DNA of 64,000 nucleotides from Desulforamulus aeronauticus DSM 10349 (GTDB lineage: Bacteria > Bacillota > Desulfotomaculia > Desulfotomaculales > Desulfotomaculaceae): contig NZ_FRAR01000005.1 in NCBI RefSeq assembly GCF_900142375.1, forward strand, positions 180,751-244,750. Reading direction: 5' to 3'. The notes beneath the pieces were generated by a model. The model did no database searches and was not told the origin of the DNA. It saw only the letters and a list, made by a program, of their open reading frames with translations. This document shows positions 35,281 to 44,600 of this stretch, piece by piece; the stretch's first letter is position 1, and the number at the start of each line of letters is the position of its first letter. The position numbers were made by a program, and so were the translations under genes.

Positions 35281-37007
35281 GTGATTTTTTACGCCTAGTC
35301 AAATTAGTTAGCCCTTATTGGCAGCGAATGCTGTGGGCTGTGCTGTTGGGCTTTCTCACGGTGGGCAGCAATATAGGTCTACTTACAACCTCAGCGTATC
35401 TAATCTCAAAAGCAGCCCTGCACCCCTCCGTGGCAGAACTCATGGTGGCCATTGTCGGAGTGAGGTTCTTTGGCATTGCTCGGGCAGTATTTCGTTATCT
35501 AGAGCGCTATTTCTCCCATGACGTAACCTTTCGTTTGCTAAGCCAACTGCGGGTGTGGTTTTACCAAGCTATGGAGCCACTGGCGCCAGCTCGTTTGCAA
35601 ATTCAGCATAGTGGCGACCTGTTAAGTCGTATTGTCTCTGATGTGGAAGTACTAAAAAATTTCTACCTGCGGGTGTTAGCACCACCACTGGTAGCGGTGC
35701 TCATACTGGTACTGATGATTACCTTTTACAGCCAATTTGCGGTTAAACTTACTTATCTGTACTTGTTTTTCTTTGTGGTTGCCGGGCTGATCCTACCTTT
35801 AGGAGTAAGACTACGGGGACGTGGCCTAGGTAGACAGATGGTAGCGGTGAGAGCACAAATGAACGCTAGGTTGGTGGATAGTATCCAGGGCATGACAGAA
35901 ATTATCGCTTATGGGCAAAGACAAGCAATACAAGAGAATGTGAGCCAAATAAGTGGTAAATTGATTTCACTACAGGGAAAAACAGCGGTTTTGTCCGGCT
36001 TGGCCAATTCATTGAATGGTTTAACTATGCACTTGGCCTTGTGGTCAATACTGGTTCTTTCGATACCCCTGGTGACAACTGGTGAAATCAAAGAGGTCTA
36101 CTTGGCGGTACTGGCCTTGGGGGTACTTAGCAGTTTTGAAGCTGTGGGCAATTTACCGCTGACCTTTCACTATTTGGAGGAAAGTCTAGCAGCAGCCAAG
36201 CGATTGTTTAGCATTACCGCCACCAAACCAACAGTTAGTAATCCAATGCTACCGACGTCAGTACCAGATAGCTTTGATCTCCATACGAAGGGGCTAAGCT
36301 TTAGTTATGATCGGGATAAAACCTATGCCCTGCAAAATATCAACCTAGCCATCCCTCAGGGAGGGCGGGTGGCGGTGGTGGGACCCAGCGGTGCGGGAAA
36401 GAGTACGCTGGTCAACCTGTTGCTGCGATTTTGGGACTATCAGCAGGGGTCCATTTACCTTGGCGGGCGCAACATCAAAGAACTTCAGCCCGAGGAGTTA
36501 CGGCAACTTATTGCTGTGGTGGCCCAGCGCACCCATCTCTTTAATACCACCATTCGGGAAAACCTTCTCTTGGCTAAGCCCACAGCTACCGCAGAAGAAC
36601 TGGCAGACGTCGTCCACCGGGCCAGGCTTGACGATTTTATCCAAGAACTTCCGAATGGCGATCAAACCTATATTGGTGAAGGTGGCTTTAAACTTTCCGG
36701 TGGCCAGCGGCAGCGCATAGCCATTGCCCGAGCGCTATTAAAGGACGCTCCTATTTTAATTCTTGATGAAGCCACTGCCGGGCTAGATGCGGTAACCGAG
36801 CGGGAAGTAATGTCTGCCATTGATGAATTGATGCAGGGGCGTACCTGCCTAATGCTTACCCACCGTTTGACAGGTCTCGAAAGGATGGATCAGATCCTGG
36901 TGCTGGATGAGGGTAAGCTGGCAGAACAGGGTACTCACCGGGAGTTGTTGCAGCGGAAGGGACTATATTACAGGATGTGGGAGTTATCCCGGCAAATTGA
37001 ACAGTAA
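35277..37007 (+). CDS. cydC: Thiol reductant ABC exporter subunit CydC
   Basis: Second half of the CydDC exporter, 576 residues: membrane domain, then ATPase domain with GPSGAGKST, LSGGQRQRIAIARALL and ILILDEATAGLD. It overlaps cydD by four bases, so equal synthesis is expected. Completes the cydAB-cydDC set; no clear terminator is seen before the HD-domain gene. Confidence 0.95.
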   Translation: MSDFLRLVKLVSPYWQRMLWAVLLGFLTVGSNIGLLTTSAYLISKAALHPSVAELMVAIVGVRFFGIARAVFRYLERYFSHDVTFRLLSQLRVWFYQAMEPLAPARLQIQHSGDLLSRIVSDVEVLKNFYLRVLAPPLVAVLILVLMITFYSQFAVKLTYLYLFFFVVAGLILPLGVRLRGRGLGRQMVAVRAQMNARLVDSIQGMTEIIAYGQRQAIQENVSQISGKLISLQGKTAVLSGLANSLNGLTMHLALWSILVLSIPLVTTGEIKEVYLAVLALGVLSSFEAVGNLPLTFHYLEESLAAAKRLFSITATKPTVSNPMLPTSVPDSFDLHTKGLSFSYDRDKTYALQNINLAIPQGGRVAVVGPSGAGKSTLVNLLLRFWDYQQGSIYLGGRNIKELQPEELRQLIAVVAQRTHLFNTTIRENLLLAKPTATAEELADVVHRARLDDFIQELPNGDQTYIGEGGFKLSGGQRQRIAIARALLKDAPILILDEATAGLDAVTEREVMSAIDELMQGRTCLMLTHRLTGLERMDQILVLDEGKLAEQGTHRELLQRKGLYYRMWELSRQIEQ

Positions 37008-37070
37008 GAGGAACTAACATATTAGTATTTTAATCTAATAGGCTAGAAAAGATTGGTAGAGGTGATGCCG

Positions 37071-37565
37071 GTGGCAACTATAGCAAGTAATGTGATAAAG
37101 AAAATGATCCTTTATTTTGATGGTGATCTAAAGCGTATTAATCATGCTCTTAAAGTATATGCGTTTGCCAAAAGCATAGGGGAGTTGGAGGGAGTTTCCG
37201 GGGAAAAACTACAAATCCTTGTCTTAGCCTCTATTTTACATGATATAGGAATCAAAGAGAGTGAAATGAAATACTCATCATCTGCTGGAAAGTACCAGCA
37301 AATCGAGGGTCCTCCTGTAGCACGGGATCTTTTACAGGAGTTTCCTTTAAGTCAAGAATTTATCGATCGGGTTTGTTATTTGATTGGAAACCATCATACC
37401 TATACCAAAATAGATGATATAGATTTTCAGATTCTGGTAGAAGCTGATTTTCTGGTCAACATTTTTGAAGATGAACTGGTAAAAGAGCAAGTAAACTCAA
37501 TAAAACAAAAATATTTTAAAACTGGAACCGGTCTCAGTTATTTAACAAGTATGTATGGCCAGTAG
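37071..37565 (+). CDS. HD domain phosphohydrolase
   Basis: About 164 residues with the metal-dependent HD fold: RINHALKVYAFA carries the first histidine, ILHDIGIKES the diagnostic HD pair, and IGNHHTYTKIDD a third His cluster, then a conserved aspartate in LVEADFLVNIFED. Likely a nucleotide or small phosphomonoester hydrolase; the substrate is unknown. GTG 37071 is favoured because AGAGGTG lies 6 bases upstream; ATG 37065 and TTG 37053 are alternatives. Sits alone after cydC. Confidence 0.85.
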   Translation: MATIASNVIKKMILYFDGDLKRINHALKVYAFAKSIGELEGVSGEKLQILVLASILHDIGIKESEMKYSSSAGKYQQIEGPPVARDLLQEFPLSQEFIDRVCYLIGNHHTYTKIDDIDFQILVEADFLVNIFEDELVKEQVNSIKQKYFKTGTGLSYLTSMYGQ

Positions 37566-38070
37566 GTCGTCAATAATCTGCTTAGATGTATCCAGCGACC
37601 CCTGTGTGTGAAGAAAACTCTGGGCTTTTAGGACGGTGTGTCCTAAAGGAAGCATAAACTTATGGCTGGCGGGGTTATCAGTAACGGCACAATGCCCGGT
37701 ATTCAGTTTTTTTATCAGCTTAATCCTTTAAGAGCAAGACTTGGCCGTTACAAGAAAGCAACAGCCCCTCCCAAATAGAGAAAAACGGCTTTGTATACAT
37801 GGAAAACCTCCATTTCCAAAGCCGCTCTATCTGGAAAAGGGCACACACTACCAAGCCCTCTATAAATAGAGAACAGCGGCTTTGATTTTCTCAAAACCGC
37901 TGTTCATTGACAATACAACTTTTATGGCATAGGCTATCCACCCACCGAGCAACGGTTTTTTCTTTTCCGCTTGCGCGGTGGGTATTTTTTATTTTATTTG
38001 GCTGACTTCAGGTCAAGTTGACCCGAAGTTGTGTCGCGAATAGTGGAAAGCGGAGTAAACCATTATTATT
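37566..38070. other. Gene-poor stretch with hairpins and a possible gene remnant
   Basis: On the minus strand a frame without start conservation (37542-37718, including HKFMLPLGHTVLKAQSFLHT) reads like a decayed protein end. Further right are two long imperfect hairpins: CGGCTTTG/CAAAGCCG within 37770-37835, and the perfect arms GAACAGCGG/CCGCTGTTC within 37872-37906. The terminator at 37940-37990 and a 23-bp palindrome at 38007-38029 follow. No intact gene is seen. Confidence 0.5.
37940..37990. terminator. Terminator with ACCCACCG/CGGTGGGT stem
   Basis: Arms ACCCACCG (37940) and CGGTGGGT (37976) enclose a 28-nt loop, followed by ATTTTTTATTTTATTT. It is placed to stop rightward transcription entering the converging methyltransferase gene. 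Confidence 0.6.
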
Positions 38071-38838
38071 TTATATCTTTTTGCCAATATAAAATACATA
38101 TCCATAATACTGTTTGTATCTTGAATATAGGTCTGCCTCACGCCTCATAAATGAAATCATATTCTCAACAGTTTTATTGCCCACATATTTTTTCAAAAAT
38201 TCCTCTTGCCTTGTTTTTTGCGGAATAAAATAATTGTCTATCCAACAACTTTCAGGCAGCGTAAATGCGGCAACAGGAATATAACCTGTTTTTTGCATGA
38301 GGGAAATATTATGCCCTATTGTGGAAATTTCAGGAACTGCGTTCATCCACCACTTCTCAATTTCAGCAGGGCGTTCATCGGTAAACCATGACTCATAGGT
38401 TACGGCAACATAACCATCTTTTTTGAGGAACCCTTTCCAGTGATTCAAGCCTTTTTCAAAGCCAATATTGGCAATAGCCCCCTCAGACCATATAAGGTCA
38501 AATTCTTCATTCTGAAACGGTAAATTATCCATTGAGCCGACTATACCTTTTACCCTGTTCTGTAAACCAAGTTTTTTAGCTGTTACGTTGAGTTTGTCAA
38601 TCGAACCGGCGTAAAGGTCGAGGGCGGTAATGGTTGCTTCTGTATTTTGTGCCAGAGCCATTGTTTGAGAGCCTGTGCCGCAGCCTAAATCGGCAATTTT
38701 TGATTTGTTCGACAAATTGCCAATAAAATTTAATGCCCTGATAGTTTCTTCGGGACTGCCGGGTCCCTGGCGTTCAAGCTCTGTGAAAAATTCATTGATG
38801 AGAGCAAACTCAAATTCGTGGATTTTTATTTCTTCCAT
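38071..38838 (-). CDS. Class I SAM-dependent methyltransferase
   Basis: A 255-residue cytosolic Rossmann methyltransferase with the SAM-binding motif IADLGCGTGSQT near residue 48 and the acidic residue at the end of strand 2 (ALDLYAGS). No DNA or RNA recognition domain is attached; a small-molecule substrate is likely but unknown. AAGGAGT precedes the ATG. It is 24 bases downstream of a TetR-type repressor gene on the same strand, so the two form an operon with a single operator. More A/T-rich, clostridial-style codon choice than its neighbours, and flanking relic sequence, suggest transfer. Confidence 0.88.
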   Translation of the reverse strand: MEEIKIHEFEFALINEFFTELERQGPGSPEETIRALNFIGNLSNKSKIADLGCGTGSQTMALAQNTEATITALDLYAGSIDKLNVTAKKLGLQNRVKGIVGSMDNLPFQNEEFDLIWSEGAIANIGFEKGLNHWKGFLKKDGYVAVTYESWFTDERPAEIEKWWMNAVPEISTIGHNISLMQKTGYIPVAAFTLPESCWIDNYFIPQKTRQEEFLKKYVGNKTVENMISFMRREADLYSRYKQYYGYVFYIGKKI

Positions 38839-38862
38839 TGCTCATACTCCTTATCTTCTGAA

Positions 38863-39492
38863 TTATACCTTTGGCTTCTGTGGGGCGGCGTTCTTTTCTA
38901 TAAACCACTCAATGTGCGCCGATAATAGTTTAGCGGCCTCTTTTTTGTCAGACGTTGTATCTGAAATGCTTAGCAACAAATAAAACGGTGCGTAAAACTC
39001 AAGTGCAAGCTGTTTTGGGTTGCTTTTGTTCCAAATGCCTTGTTCTATCATTTCACGGAACAAATCTTCCATATAGCTGACAGGCCCGCTTACAAGACAT
39101 CTTTGATACAGTTCCATTATTTCTGGGTTTCTGTATTGCTCCAAAGTCAACATTTTTCTAAAATTACTGGCAAATTCGTCTTCCGTCCAAAAATGAAACT
39201 GCGCTTCGATAAATACCTTAATTTTATTTACAGCAGTATTGCGGTAGGCCGATGGTGATTTAACAAATGTTTCCTCTGGAACTTCATACTTTTTTGCTCT
39301 TTCAACATCTATCTGATAGATACGTTCCACAATACTGTCGAATATATCCCGCTTATTCTTATAGTGCTTGTATAAAGCCCCTTTTGTCATGCCAAGCTCC
39401 CCCGCAATATCGCTGACTGAAGCAGCCTCATATCCATCCCTCGCAAACAATCGAAGTGCAGTCTGCAAAATGTTTTCTTTTGTGTCGACCAT
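38863..39492 (-). CDS. TetR/AcrR family transcriptional regulator
   Basis: A 209-residue one-component repressor. The N-terminal helix-turn-helix (residues about 5-55) shows ILQTALRLFARDGYEAASVSDIAGELGM-type sequence ending in KGALYKHYKNK. The C-terminal ligand/dimer domain is divergent. GGAGG precedes ATG 39492. Its promoter is overlapped by a perfect 18-bp inverted repeat, so autorepression is very likely. Inducer unknown; the co-transcribed methyltransferase is the probable regulated function. Confidence 0.92.
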   Translation of the reverse strand: MVDTKENILQTALRLFARDGYEAASVSDIAGELGMTKGALYKHYKNKRDIFDSIVERIYQIDVERAKKYEVPEETFVKSPSAYRNTAVNKIKVFIEAQFHFWTEDEFASNFRKMLTLEQYRNPEIMELYQRCLVSGPVSYMEDLFREMIEQGIWNKSNPKQLALEFYAPFYLLLSISDTTSDKKEAAKLLSAHIEWFIEKNAAPQKPKV

Positions 39493-39511
39493 CTAAAAAT
39501 CCTCCCTATAT

Positions 39512-39561
39512 AGTAAACCACCGTTCACTATCATTGTAGTGAACGGTGGTTTACTTGTCAA
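39512..39561 (-). promoter_or_regulatory. TetR-unit promoter with perfect 18-bp palindromic operator
   Basis: On the minus strand TTGACA (39561-39556), 17-nt spacer, TACAAT (39538-39533). The arms AGTAAACCACCGTTCACT (39512-39529) and AGTGAACGGTGGTTTACT (39538-39555) are perfect inverses around an 8-nt centre; one arm fills the spacer between -35 and -10. A bound dimer would block RNA polymerase. Confidence 0.9.
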
Positions 39562-39983
39562 TGAATTTTACAAGAACAACATTACAAATTAAGCGAAAGT
39601 TTTGGTATTCCGCTAACCGGCAAGCAGGGCAAGTGTATAGACACTTGCACATTTTCGAGATTTCCTTACGGGAAAACTCAAAAATTGCTTGTTGGGGTAG
39701 CCACCCCAAACCCAGCTAATGTTGCGTCATTCGCTGTCGCTCATTCCTTATTTAATTTCGGGCAAACTTGGCCCGAAGTCCTATCAAAATCTTCTTGTCT
39801 TATTAAACATTCATGATAGAGTTTAAGTAAAATATTAGACCTTAAAAATTTATAAATCCGTTGTTTGATTTTCCTTTTTTTTATGAGGTTATATATTCGT
39901 CTGTCGGCTGACTATACGTTATTTTTATCTTCGGTACTTGCTTCCTTATGGACACTGCTCATTAGCTCAGAGTTTTTTATTCT
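39562..39983. other. Gene-poor stretch resembling mobile-element debris
   Basis: Plus-strand frames are open without a convincing gene: from ATG 39561 about 52 codons (MNFTRTTLQIKRKFWYSANR...), and in another frame about 75 codons without a start. It includes the hairpin GGGGTAGCCACCCC (about 39694-39707) and the palindrome TTCGGGC/GCCCGAA (about 39757-39778). The sequence reminds me of intergenic segments of clostridial integrative elements, but that is memory, not a search. From 39790 to 39983 I see nothing. Confidence 0.35.
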
Positions 39984-40394
39984 TTATGGTAATTTAGCTA
40001 TTTGATGTACTAAACTCCAATGTTCTTCAGTCACTGGCATTACCGAAAGCCGTGGCTGATGTACCAATTCCCACTCCCCAAAGACTGAGTTTTGTTTAAC
40101 TTCCTTGAGTGTCACAGGTCTGTCTAAAGGATAACGAGGTGCCACATCCACCACAATGTAACGGGGATCCTGCTCCTCTGGATCTGGGTAAGCCGTGGCC
40201 ACTACTTCCGCCACACCCACGATGGCCTTTTCCTTACCAGTGTGGTAAATAAACACCAAATCACCTAACTGCATGGTACGCATATATTTGAGTGCTTTAA
40301 AGTTTCTCACACCATTCCAACGATCCCGTCCCAGCCTCACCAAATCAGCGTAACTATAGCTTTCTGGTTCGGTTTTGGCCAACCAATAGGCCAT
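39984..40394 (-). CDS. EVE domain-containing protein
   Basis: A 136-residue single-domain protein of the EVE (PUA-like) fold, starting MAYWLAKTEPESYSY with the family signatures WNGVRNFKAL and DLVFIYHTG. EVE domains are thought to bind modified bases in RNA or DNA. ATG 40394 follows AGAGGAAGTG; a TTG-initiated extension of 7 residues is possible but covers that site. Monocistronic. Confidence 0.9.
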   Translation of the reverse strand: MAYWLAKTEPESYSYADLVRLGRDRWNGVRNFKALKYMRTMQLGDLVFIYHTGKEKAIVGVAEVVATAYPDPEEQDPRYIVVDVAPRYPLDRPVTLKEVKQNSVFGEWELVHQPRLSVMPVTEEHWSLVHQIAKLP

Positions 40395-40502
40395 ATTATC
40401 ACTTCCTCTTTTCAATATTTTTTACAGACTTGATAAACATTTATACACTTCCCCTATGCCTGGGTAAACTAAATAAGGACTACGTTAGTGGAGGCTAAAG
40501 GG

Positions 40503-41903
40503 ATGTTAGATATAGCTTTGGGTTTTAGCACGTTGGAAGACGAACTTGAAGATCAAATACTACCAGTAACTGGGCAAATTCCCCATTGGCTCACCGGAAC
40601 CTTAATTCGTAACGGAGCTGCCAAATTCGAAGTGGAAAAGGAAAAATACCAGCATTGGTTCGATGGCCTAGCTATGCTGCATAAATTTTCCTTTCAGCAA
40701 GGGAAAATTTCCTATACCAATAAATTCCTGAGGGGAAGGACCTTCACTAAAGCAATGGCTGCGGGCAGGATTGTTTACCCGGAATTTGCCACCATGCCCC
40801 GTCGTTCCCGCCTGGGAAAAATTTATTTGAATGCCAGTCAACAGTTTACCGACAATGCCAGTGTCAATGTCACCAGAACCGCGGGTCGTTTTCTTGCTCT
40901 GACCGAAACGCCACCCAGGGTGGAGTTTGATCCCGGAACGCTTAGAACCATCGGTCGTTTTAACTATGACGACAATCTTAACGGTCAGCTAACCACTGTC
41001 CATCCCCATTATGATTATACCAACCAAGAGGAAATTAACTATATTACCCGTTTTTCCTTACGCAGTTCCTACAATATTTACCGCATTAAACATGGCAGTA
41101 TCACAAGGCAACTGGTAGCGTCAGTGCCAGTTATGTTTGCTTCTTATATGCACAGTTTTGCCATAACGGAAAACTATATAATTTTGTCGCAATTTCCCTT
41201 GAAAATCAATCATTTTAAACTCTTAGCAACGGGCACTCCCCTTGTCCAAAACTTACAATGGCAGCCAGAACAAGGAACAGTTTTCCTGGTGGTGAACAAA
41301 AAAAATGGACAAATCCAAGGGCGATACCAGGCCGAGGCATTTTTTGCCTTTCACCATATCAATGCCTTTGAAATAGAAGGGGGATTGGTGGTGGACTTGG
41401 TAGCCTATCGTGATGCCTCTATTATGGAAGGGCTTTATTTAAAAAAGCTAAAGGAAAAAAAGGGTACACTGCCAACTGCAGAAATCAGGCGCTATACCAT
41501 CCAGTTTACCAGTAAATATGCGGATTATCGACTGCTGTCCCACGAATATACGGAGTTTCCCCGCATAAATTATAGGCATTACAATACCAAAGAGTACCGT
41601 TTTGTTTATGGCCTATGTGATCATCATTCGAATGGCTTTAACAATAAGCTTATAAAATTTGATGTTCAAAAAAACAAGAGTCTTAGTTGGTATAAAGACC
41701 ACCAGTATCCCAATGAGCCAATTTTTGTACCTTCTCCAGATGCTACAGAGGAAGATGATGGGGTGATTCTCTCTTTGATTTTAGACACGCAGTTAGAAAA
41801 ATCATTTTTATTAATACTGAATGCTCAGGATTTTAATGAAATAGCCAGGGCACAAATTCCCCTTGCTATTCCTTTTAACTCCCATGGGCAATATTTTGCG
41901 TGA
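40503..41903 (+). CDS. Carotenoid oxygenase family protein
   Basis: About 466 residues with the seven-bladed propeller family's iron histidines placed at HPHYDY, MHSFAITENY, FHHINAFE and the C-terminal NSHGQYF. Homologues cleave carotenoids, apocarotenoids or stilbenes with O2 and Fe(II) at the membrane surface. No signal peptide is present. ATG 40503 is 8 bases after GTGGAGG; GTG 40488 overlaps that site. Monocistronic between the EVE gene and a secreted protein. A dioxygen-dependent enzyme in a likely anaerobe is unexpected, and no carotenoid biosynthesis gene is in the window. Confidence 0.85.
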   Translation: MLDIALGFSTLEDELEDQILPVTGQIPHWLTGTLIRNGAAKFEVEKEKYQHWFDGLAMLHKFSFQQGKISYTNKFLRGRTFTKAMAAGRIVYPEFATMPRRSRLGKIYLNASQQFTDNASVNVTRTAGRFLALTETPPRVEFDPGTLRTIGRFNYDDNLNGQLTTVHPHYDYTNQEEINYITRFSLRSSYNIYRIKHGSITRQLVASVPVMFASYMHSFAITENYIILSQFPLKINHFKLLATGTPLVQNLQWQPEQGTVFLVVNKKNGQIQGRYQAEAFFAFHHINAFEIEGGLVVDLVAYRDASIMEGLYLKKLKEKKGTLPTAEIRRYTIQFTSKYADYRLLSHEYTEFPRINYRHYNTKEYRFVYGLCDHHSNGFNNKLIKFDVQKNKSLSWYKDHQYPNEPIFVPSPDATEEDDGVILSLILDTQLEKSFLLILNAQDFNEIARAQIPLAIPFNSHGQYFA

Positions 41904-42008
41904 TTTTTTATGTCAAAAGAAGAAGGTTTCTTGGACTTGTTTAGCTAATACTTTAATTAGTTGTTCAATTAAGTAACAATCGAACATTCTTTATTTACTA
42001 TAGAAAGG

Positions 42009-43379
42009 ATGATAGAAATAAGGTATCTCAGTAAAATAAAAAAATCTCTTGCTTTATTGCTTTGTAGTAGTTTGTTATGTGTTGGCCCCTTACCGTCGCT
42101 GGCGGCGACAAACTATCAGGCAAACATTGTTATTGATAATACGCCGGTTGTTATCCCTGCCGGGGATCAGCCTGCTGTTATTAAGAATAACAGAACCTTT
42201 GTGCCGCTGCGGATTATCAGTGAAAATTTAGGCGCCCAGGTGGATTGGCTGAACCAAACCAAACAAGTGATTATAACGACCCCACGTGGGAAAGCAACGA
42301 CCATACCCCAACGGGATAAAGCTACTGATGTACAAATTGTGGTGGATGGGCAGATCATCCCGGTTTCCCAAGATGGGTTACCCTTTATTTCTGCTGGACG
42401 CACAATGGTACCCTTACGCCTGGTGGGAGAGGCTCTGGGCTGTTATGTAGAATGGCAGCAGACCGGTCGCACAGTAAACATTACCAGTCAACCAGAACAA
42501 CCAGAGCCTGAACCTGAAATACCGACAGTACCAACCACACCAGAGAATCCGGAACAGCCACAAATTCCAGAAACTCCTGCACCTGAACCCGCGCCGATAG
42601 ACATGGCTTTATTGCAGGAACTGGCAGAGCATAAAACAAACCTGCGTCTTTTGGATAAATCCATCATCAATTCTCAGGATTTGCTCACGATGAATGCGGC
42701 CATTTTTACCCCGGAGCAAATGAATTTGCTGAAAACCTATCGAGATCAATTGAGTAAATACCCGGATAGAATTACATTACCAAATGGTACGGTTGTAACT
42801 CTGGCAGAATGGTCTATTTTTGGTGAATCTGTGGCCACTGCCGAACAACTTAAAGCCTGGTTGGATGAAAAAGTTAGAAATGAGGAACGGTTAGGGCGAC
42901 AGGTAATTCCAGTGCCGGATGTAGCCGAGCTCTACTTAAAAATCGGAGCTGAATACGGTATTCGGGGGGACCTTGCCTTTGCTCAGGCAGCTAAAGAAAC
43001 CCGTTACTGGCAATTTACCGGAGATGTTCAGCCCTGGCAGAATAATTACTGTGGCTTGTGGGCTACCGGCGCTGCCTTGACCGGCCAAGAATCCTTTAAT
43101 GGGGCAGATCCTTCATTTGTTTGTTTTGAGGCAGGGGTGCATGGGGCGATTTTTGCCACACCAGAGGCAGGTGTAGAGGCTCATATTCAACATTTGTATG
43201 CCTATGCCACGAAAAAACCATTGCCTCAAGGAAAGGTGTTAGTTGATCCACGCTATAGTTTGGTCTCGGGGGGAGTGTCCCCGACCTGGTTAAAACTAAA
43301 CGCTCGCTGGGCGGTTCCGGGCACCACCTATGGCCAAAGTATTATTTATGATTATTGGCTCCCAGCTTTACAGAAGTAG
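42009..43379 (+). CDS. Secreted protein: copper-amine-oxidase-N-like domain, Pro/Glu linker, glucosaminidase-type domain
   Basis: About 456 residues. The N-terminal signal peptide (KKSLALLLCSSLLCVGPLPSLAA) precedes two half-copies of the Cu-amine-oxidase-N-like/stalk domain, with RTFVPLRIISENLGAQV and RTMVPLRLVGEALGCYV, then a PEPE/P-rich linker (residues about 160-200). The C-terminal region (from about 300) resembles endo-beta-N-acetylglucosaminidase: GDLAFAQAAKETRYWQF contains a likely catalytic glutamate and YCGLWATG follows. Probably a wall hydrolase anchored by the N-terminal domain. ATG 42009 sits very close to GAAAGG, so the start is not certain. Confidence 0.82.
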   Translation: MIEIRYLSKIKKSLALLLCSSLLCVGPLPSLAATNYQANIVIDNTPVVIPAGDQPAVIKNNRTFVPLRIISENLGAQVDWLNQTKQVIITTPRGKATTIPQRDKATDVQIVVDGQIIPVSQDGLPFISAGRTMVPLRLVGEALGCYVEWQQTGRTVNITSQPEQPEPEPEIPTVPTTPENPEQPQIPETPAPEPAPIDMALLQELAEHKTNLRLLDKSIINSQDLLTMNAAIFTPEQMNLLKTYRDQLSKYPDRITLPNGTVVTLAEWSIFGESVATAEQLKAWLDEKVRNEERLGRQVIPVPDVAELYLKIGAEYGIRGDLAFAQAAKETRYWQFTGDVQPWQNNYCGLWATGAALTGQESFNGADPSFVCFEAGVHGAIFATPEAGVEAHIQHLYAYATKKPLPQGKVLVDPRYSLVSGGVSPTWLKLNARWAVPGTTYGQSIIYDYWLPALQK

Positions 43380-43426
43380 CAAAGCTCCGAGTATTAGGCC
43401 CATGTGTAGGTTAAAGAGGAGAAATT

Positions 43427-44290
43427 ATGAAGTCAGACTTCAGCTACTTTGTTAAAACGATACCGCCAGAGATGTATTCAAGAACGAAGGCGAATATTTG
43501 CCAGCACATAGCTATTTTTGAGCCTGAAGAATATGTTGTTGGAGAGGTACTGTGTGTTGATGATTATCATTTTGTTCTAATTTTGGCTAACGCACCTATA
43601 ACGAGAATCAATAATATTGAATATCATTTGAAAAAAGGTGATATGTTGGTTATTCAGCCGTGGGAGGAGGTTTATGGTGTACCCGGTGATAGCCGGAAGC
43701 ACGGTAAATATCTGAACATCGCTGTAAAAAAAGATTTTTTCCAAAAGATAGCCGCCGAAATAACAGGTGAAGAACCCTTTCAATTTAACCGTATTCAGAA
43801 TTGTTACAGTAGGCAGTTGCTGGATTTAATTGGTAATTTTCAACGTGAATTGATGAATTATGGGGAGTCATACCCTCAGATGATTCATAGCATCGCCACA
43901 CAGATTGTATTTCAATTAATCCGCGACTTGAATGCTGATAACGCAAAGAATAAGAAAAAGGTAGCTAAGGAAAATCAATATATAAGTAAGGCTATACTAT
44001 TTATGCAAGAATACTATAATACCAGTATCAGCATCAGTGATATTTGTAATCTGATTTATCTAAGCCCTTGTCATTTTAAGCGAGTATTTAAAGAGTATAC
44101 AGGGCAGACGCCTTATCAGTATTTAATGGGGATACGTTTGGAGAAAGCAAAAGAATTACTAAGAGAAAAAAAGAGTTCTATTGAGGATACAGCAAGACGG
44201 TGTGGTTTTGTAAATCCAGGACATTTTGCTGTGGTTTTTAAGCGCAGCGCAAAAATGTCACCATCGGAATACAGAAAAATGCATGAATAA
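43427..44290 (+). CDS. AraC family transcriptional regulator
   Basis: A 287-residue regulator: a cupin-like N-terminal ligand domain (about 20-160) and a C-terminal double helix-turn-helix with ISDICNLIYLSPCHFKRVFK and IEDTARRCGFVNPGHFAVVFK. AAGAGGAG precedes ATG 43427. It is 47 bases behind the secreted hydrolase gene and closed by a strong terminator. Target genes and inducer unknown. Confidence 0.92.
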   Translation: MKSDFSYFVKTIPPEMYSRTKANICQHIAIFEPEEYVVGEVLCVDDYHFVLILANAPITRINNIEYHLKKGDMLVIQPWEEVYGVPGDSRKHGKYLNIAVKKDFFQKIAAEITGEEPFQFNRIQNCYSRQLLDLIGNFQRELMNYGESYPQMIHSIATQIVFQLIRDLNADNAKNKKKVAKENQYISKAILFMQEYYNTSISISDICNLIYLSPCHFKRVFKEYTGQTPYQYLMGIRLEKAKELLREKKSSIEDTARRCGFVNPGHFAVVFKRSAKMSPSEYRKMHE

Positions 44291-44314
44291 ATAGTAAGGA
44301 TATTTTTTAGTTGC

Positions 44315-44349
44315 ACTGTTCACATGTTTTGTGAACAGTATTTTTTTTG
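44315..44349 (+). terminator. Terminator after the AraC regulator
   Basis: Stem ACTGTTCACA/TGTGAACAGT with a 4-6-nt loop and eight T. The rest of the gap to 44600 shows no gene and no structure I can name beyond the ribosome site ATAGGAGG. Confidence 0.9.
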
Positions 44350-44600
44350 TCAAAATCCTAAAAGAGCACTTTTAGAAAAACACATGATATTTTTGAAAAA
44401 TAAAATGCTTGCCCCACATGGTAGTATCAAGAAAGGATCAGGAATAGTCTTGTTTCCGAATTATAGAGCAAATCCGTTTTAGGCTAGGCTTACAAATTTA
44501 CTCACAACAGGGGGGAATTTTATAGGGAAAAGATAAATTGCTTAGCGTTGTTGGACTACTAGGCAAATTGTTTCAAAAAATTTGAGATAGGAGGATTTTT

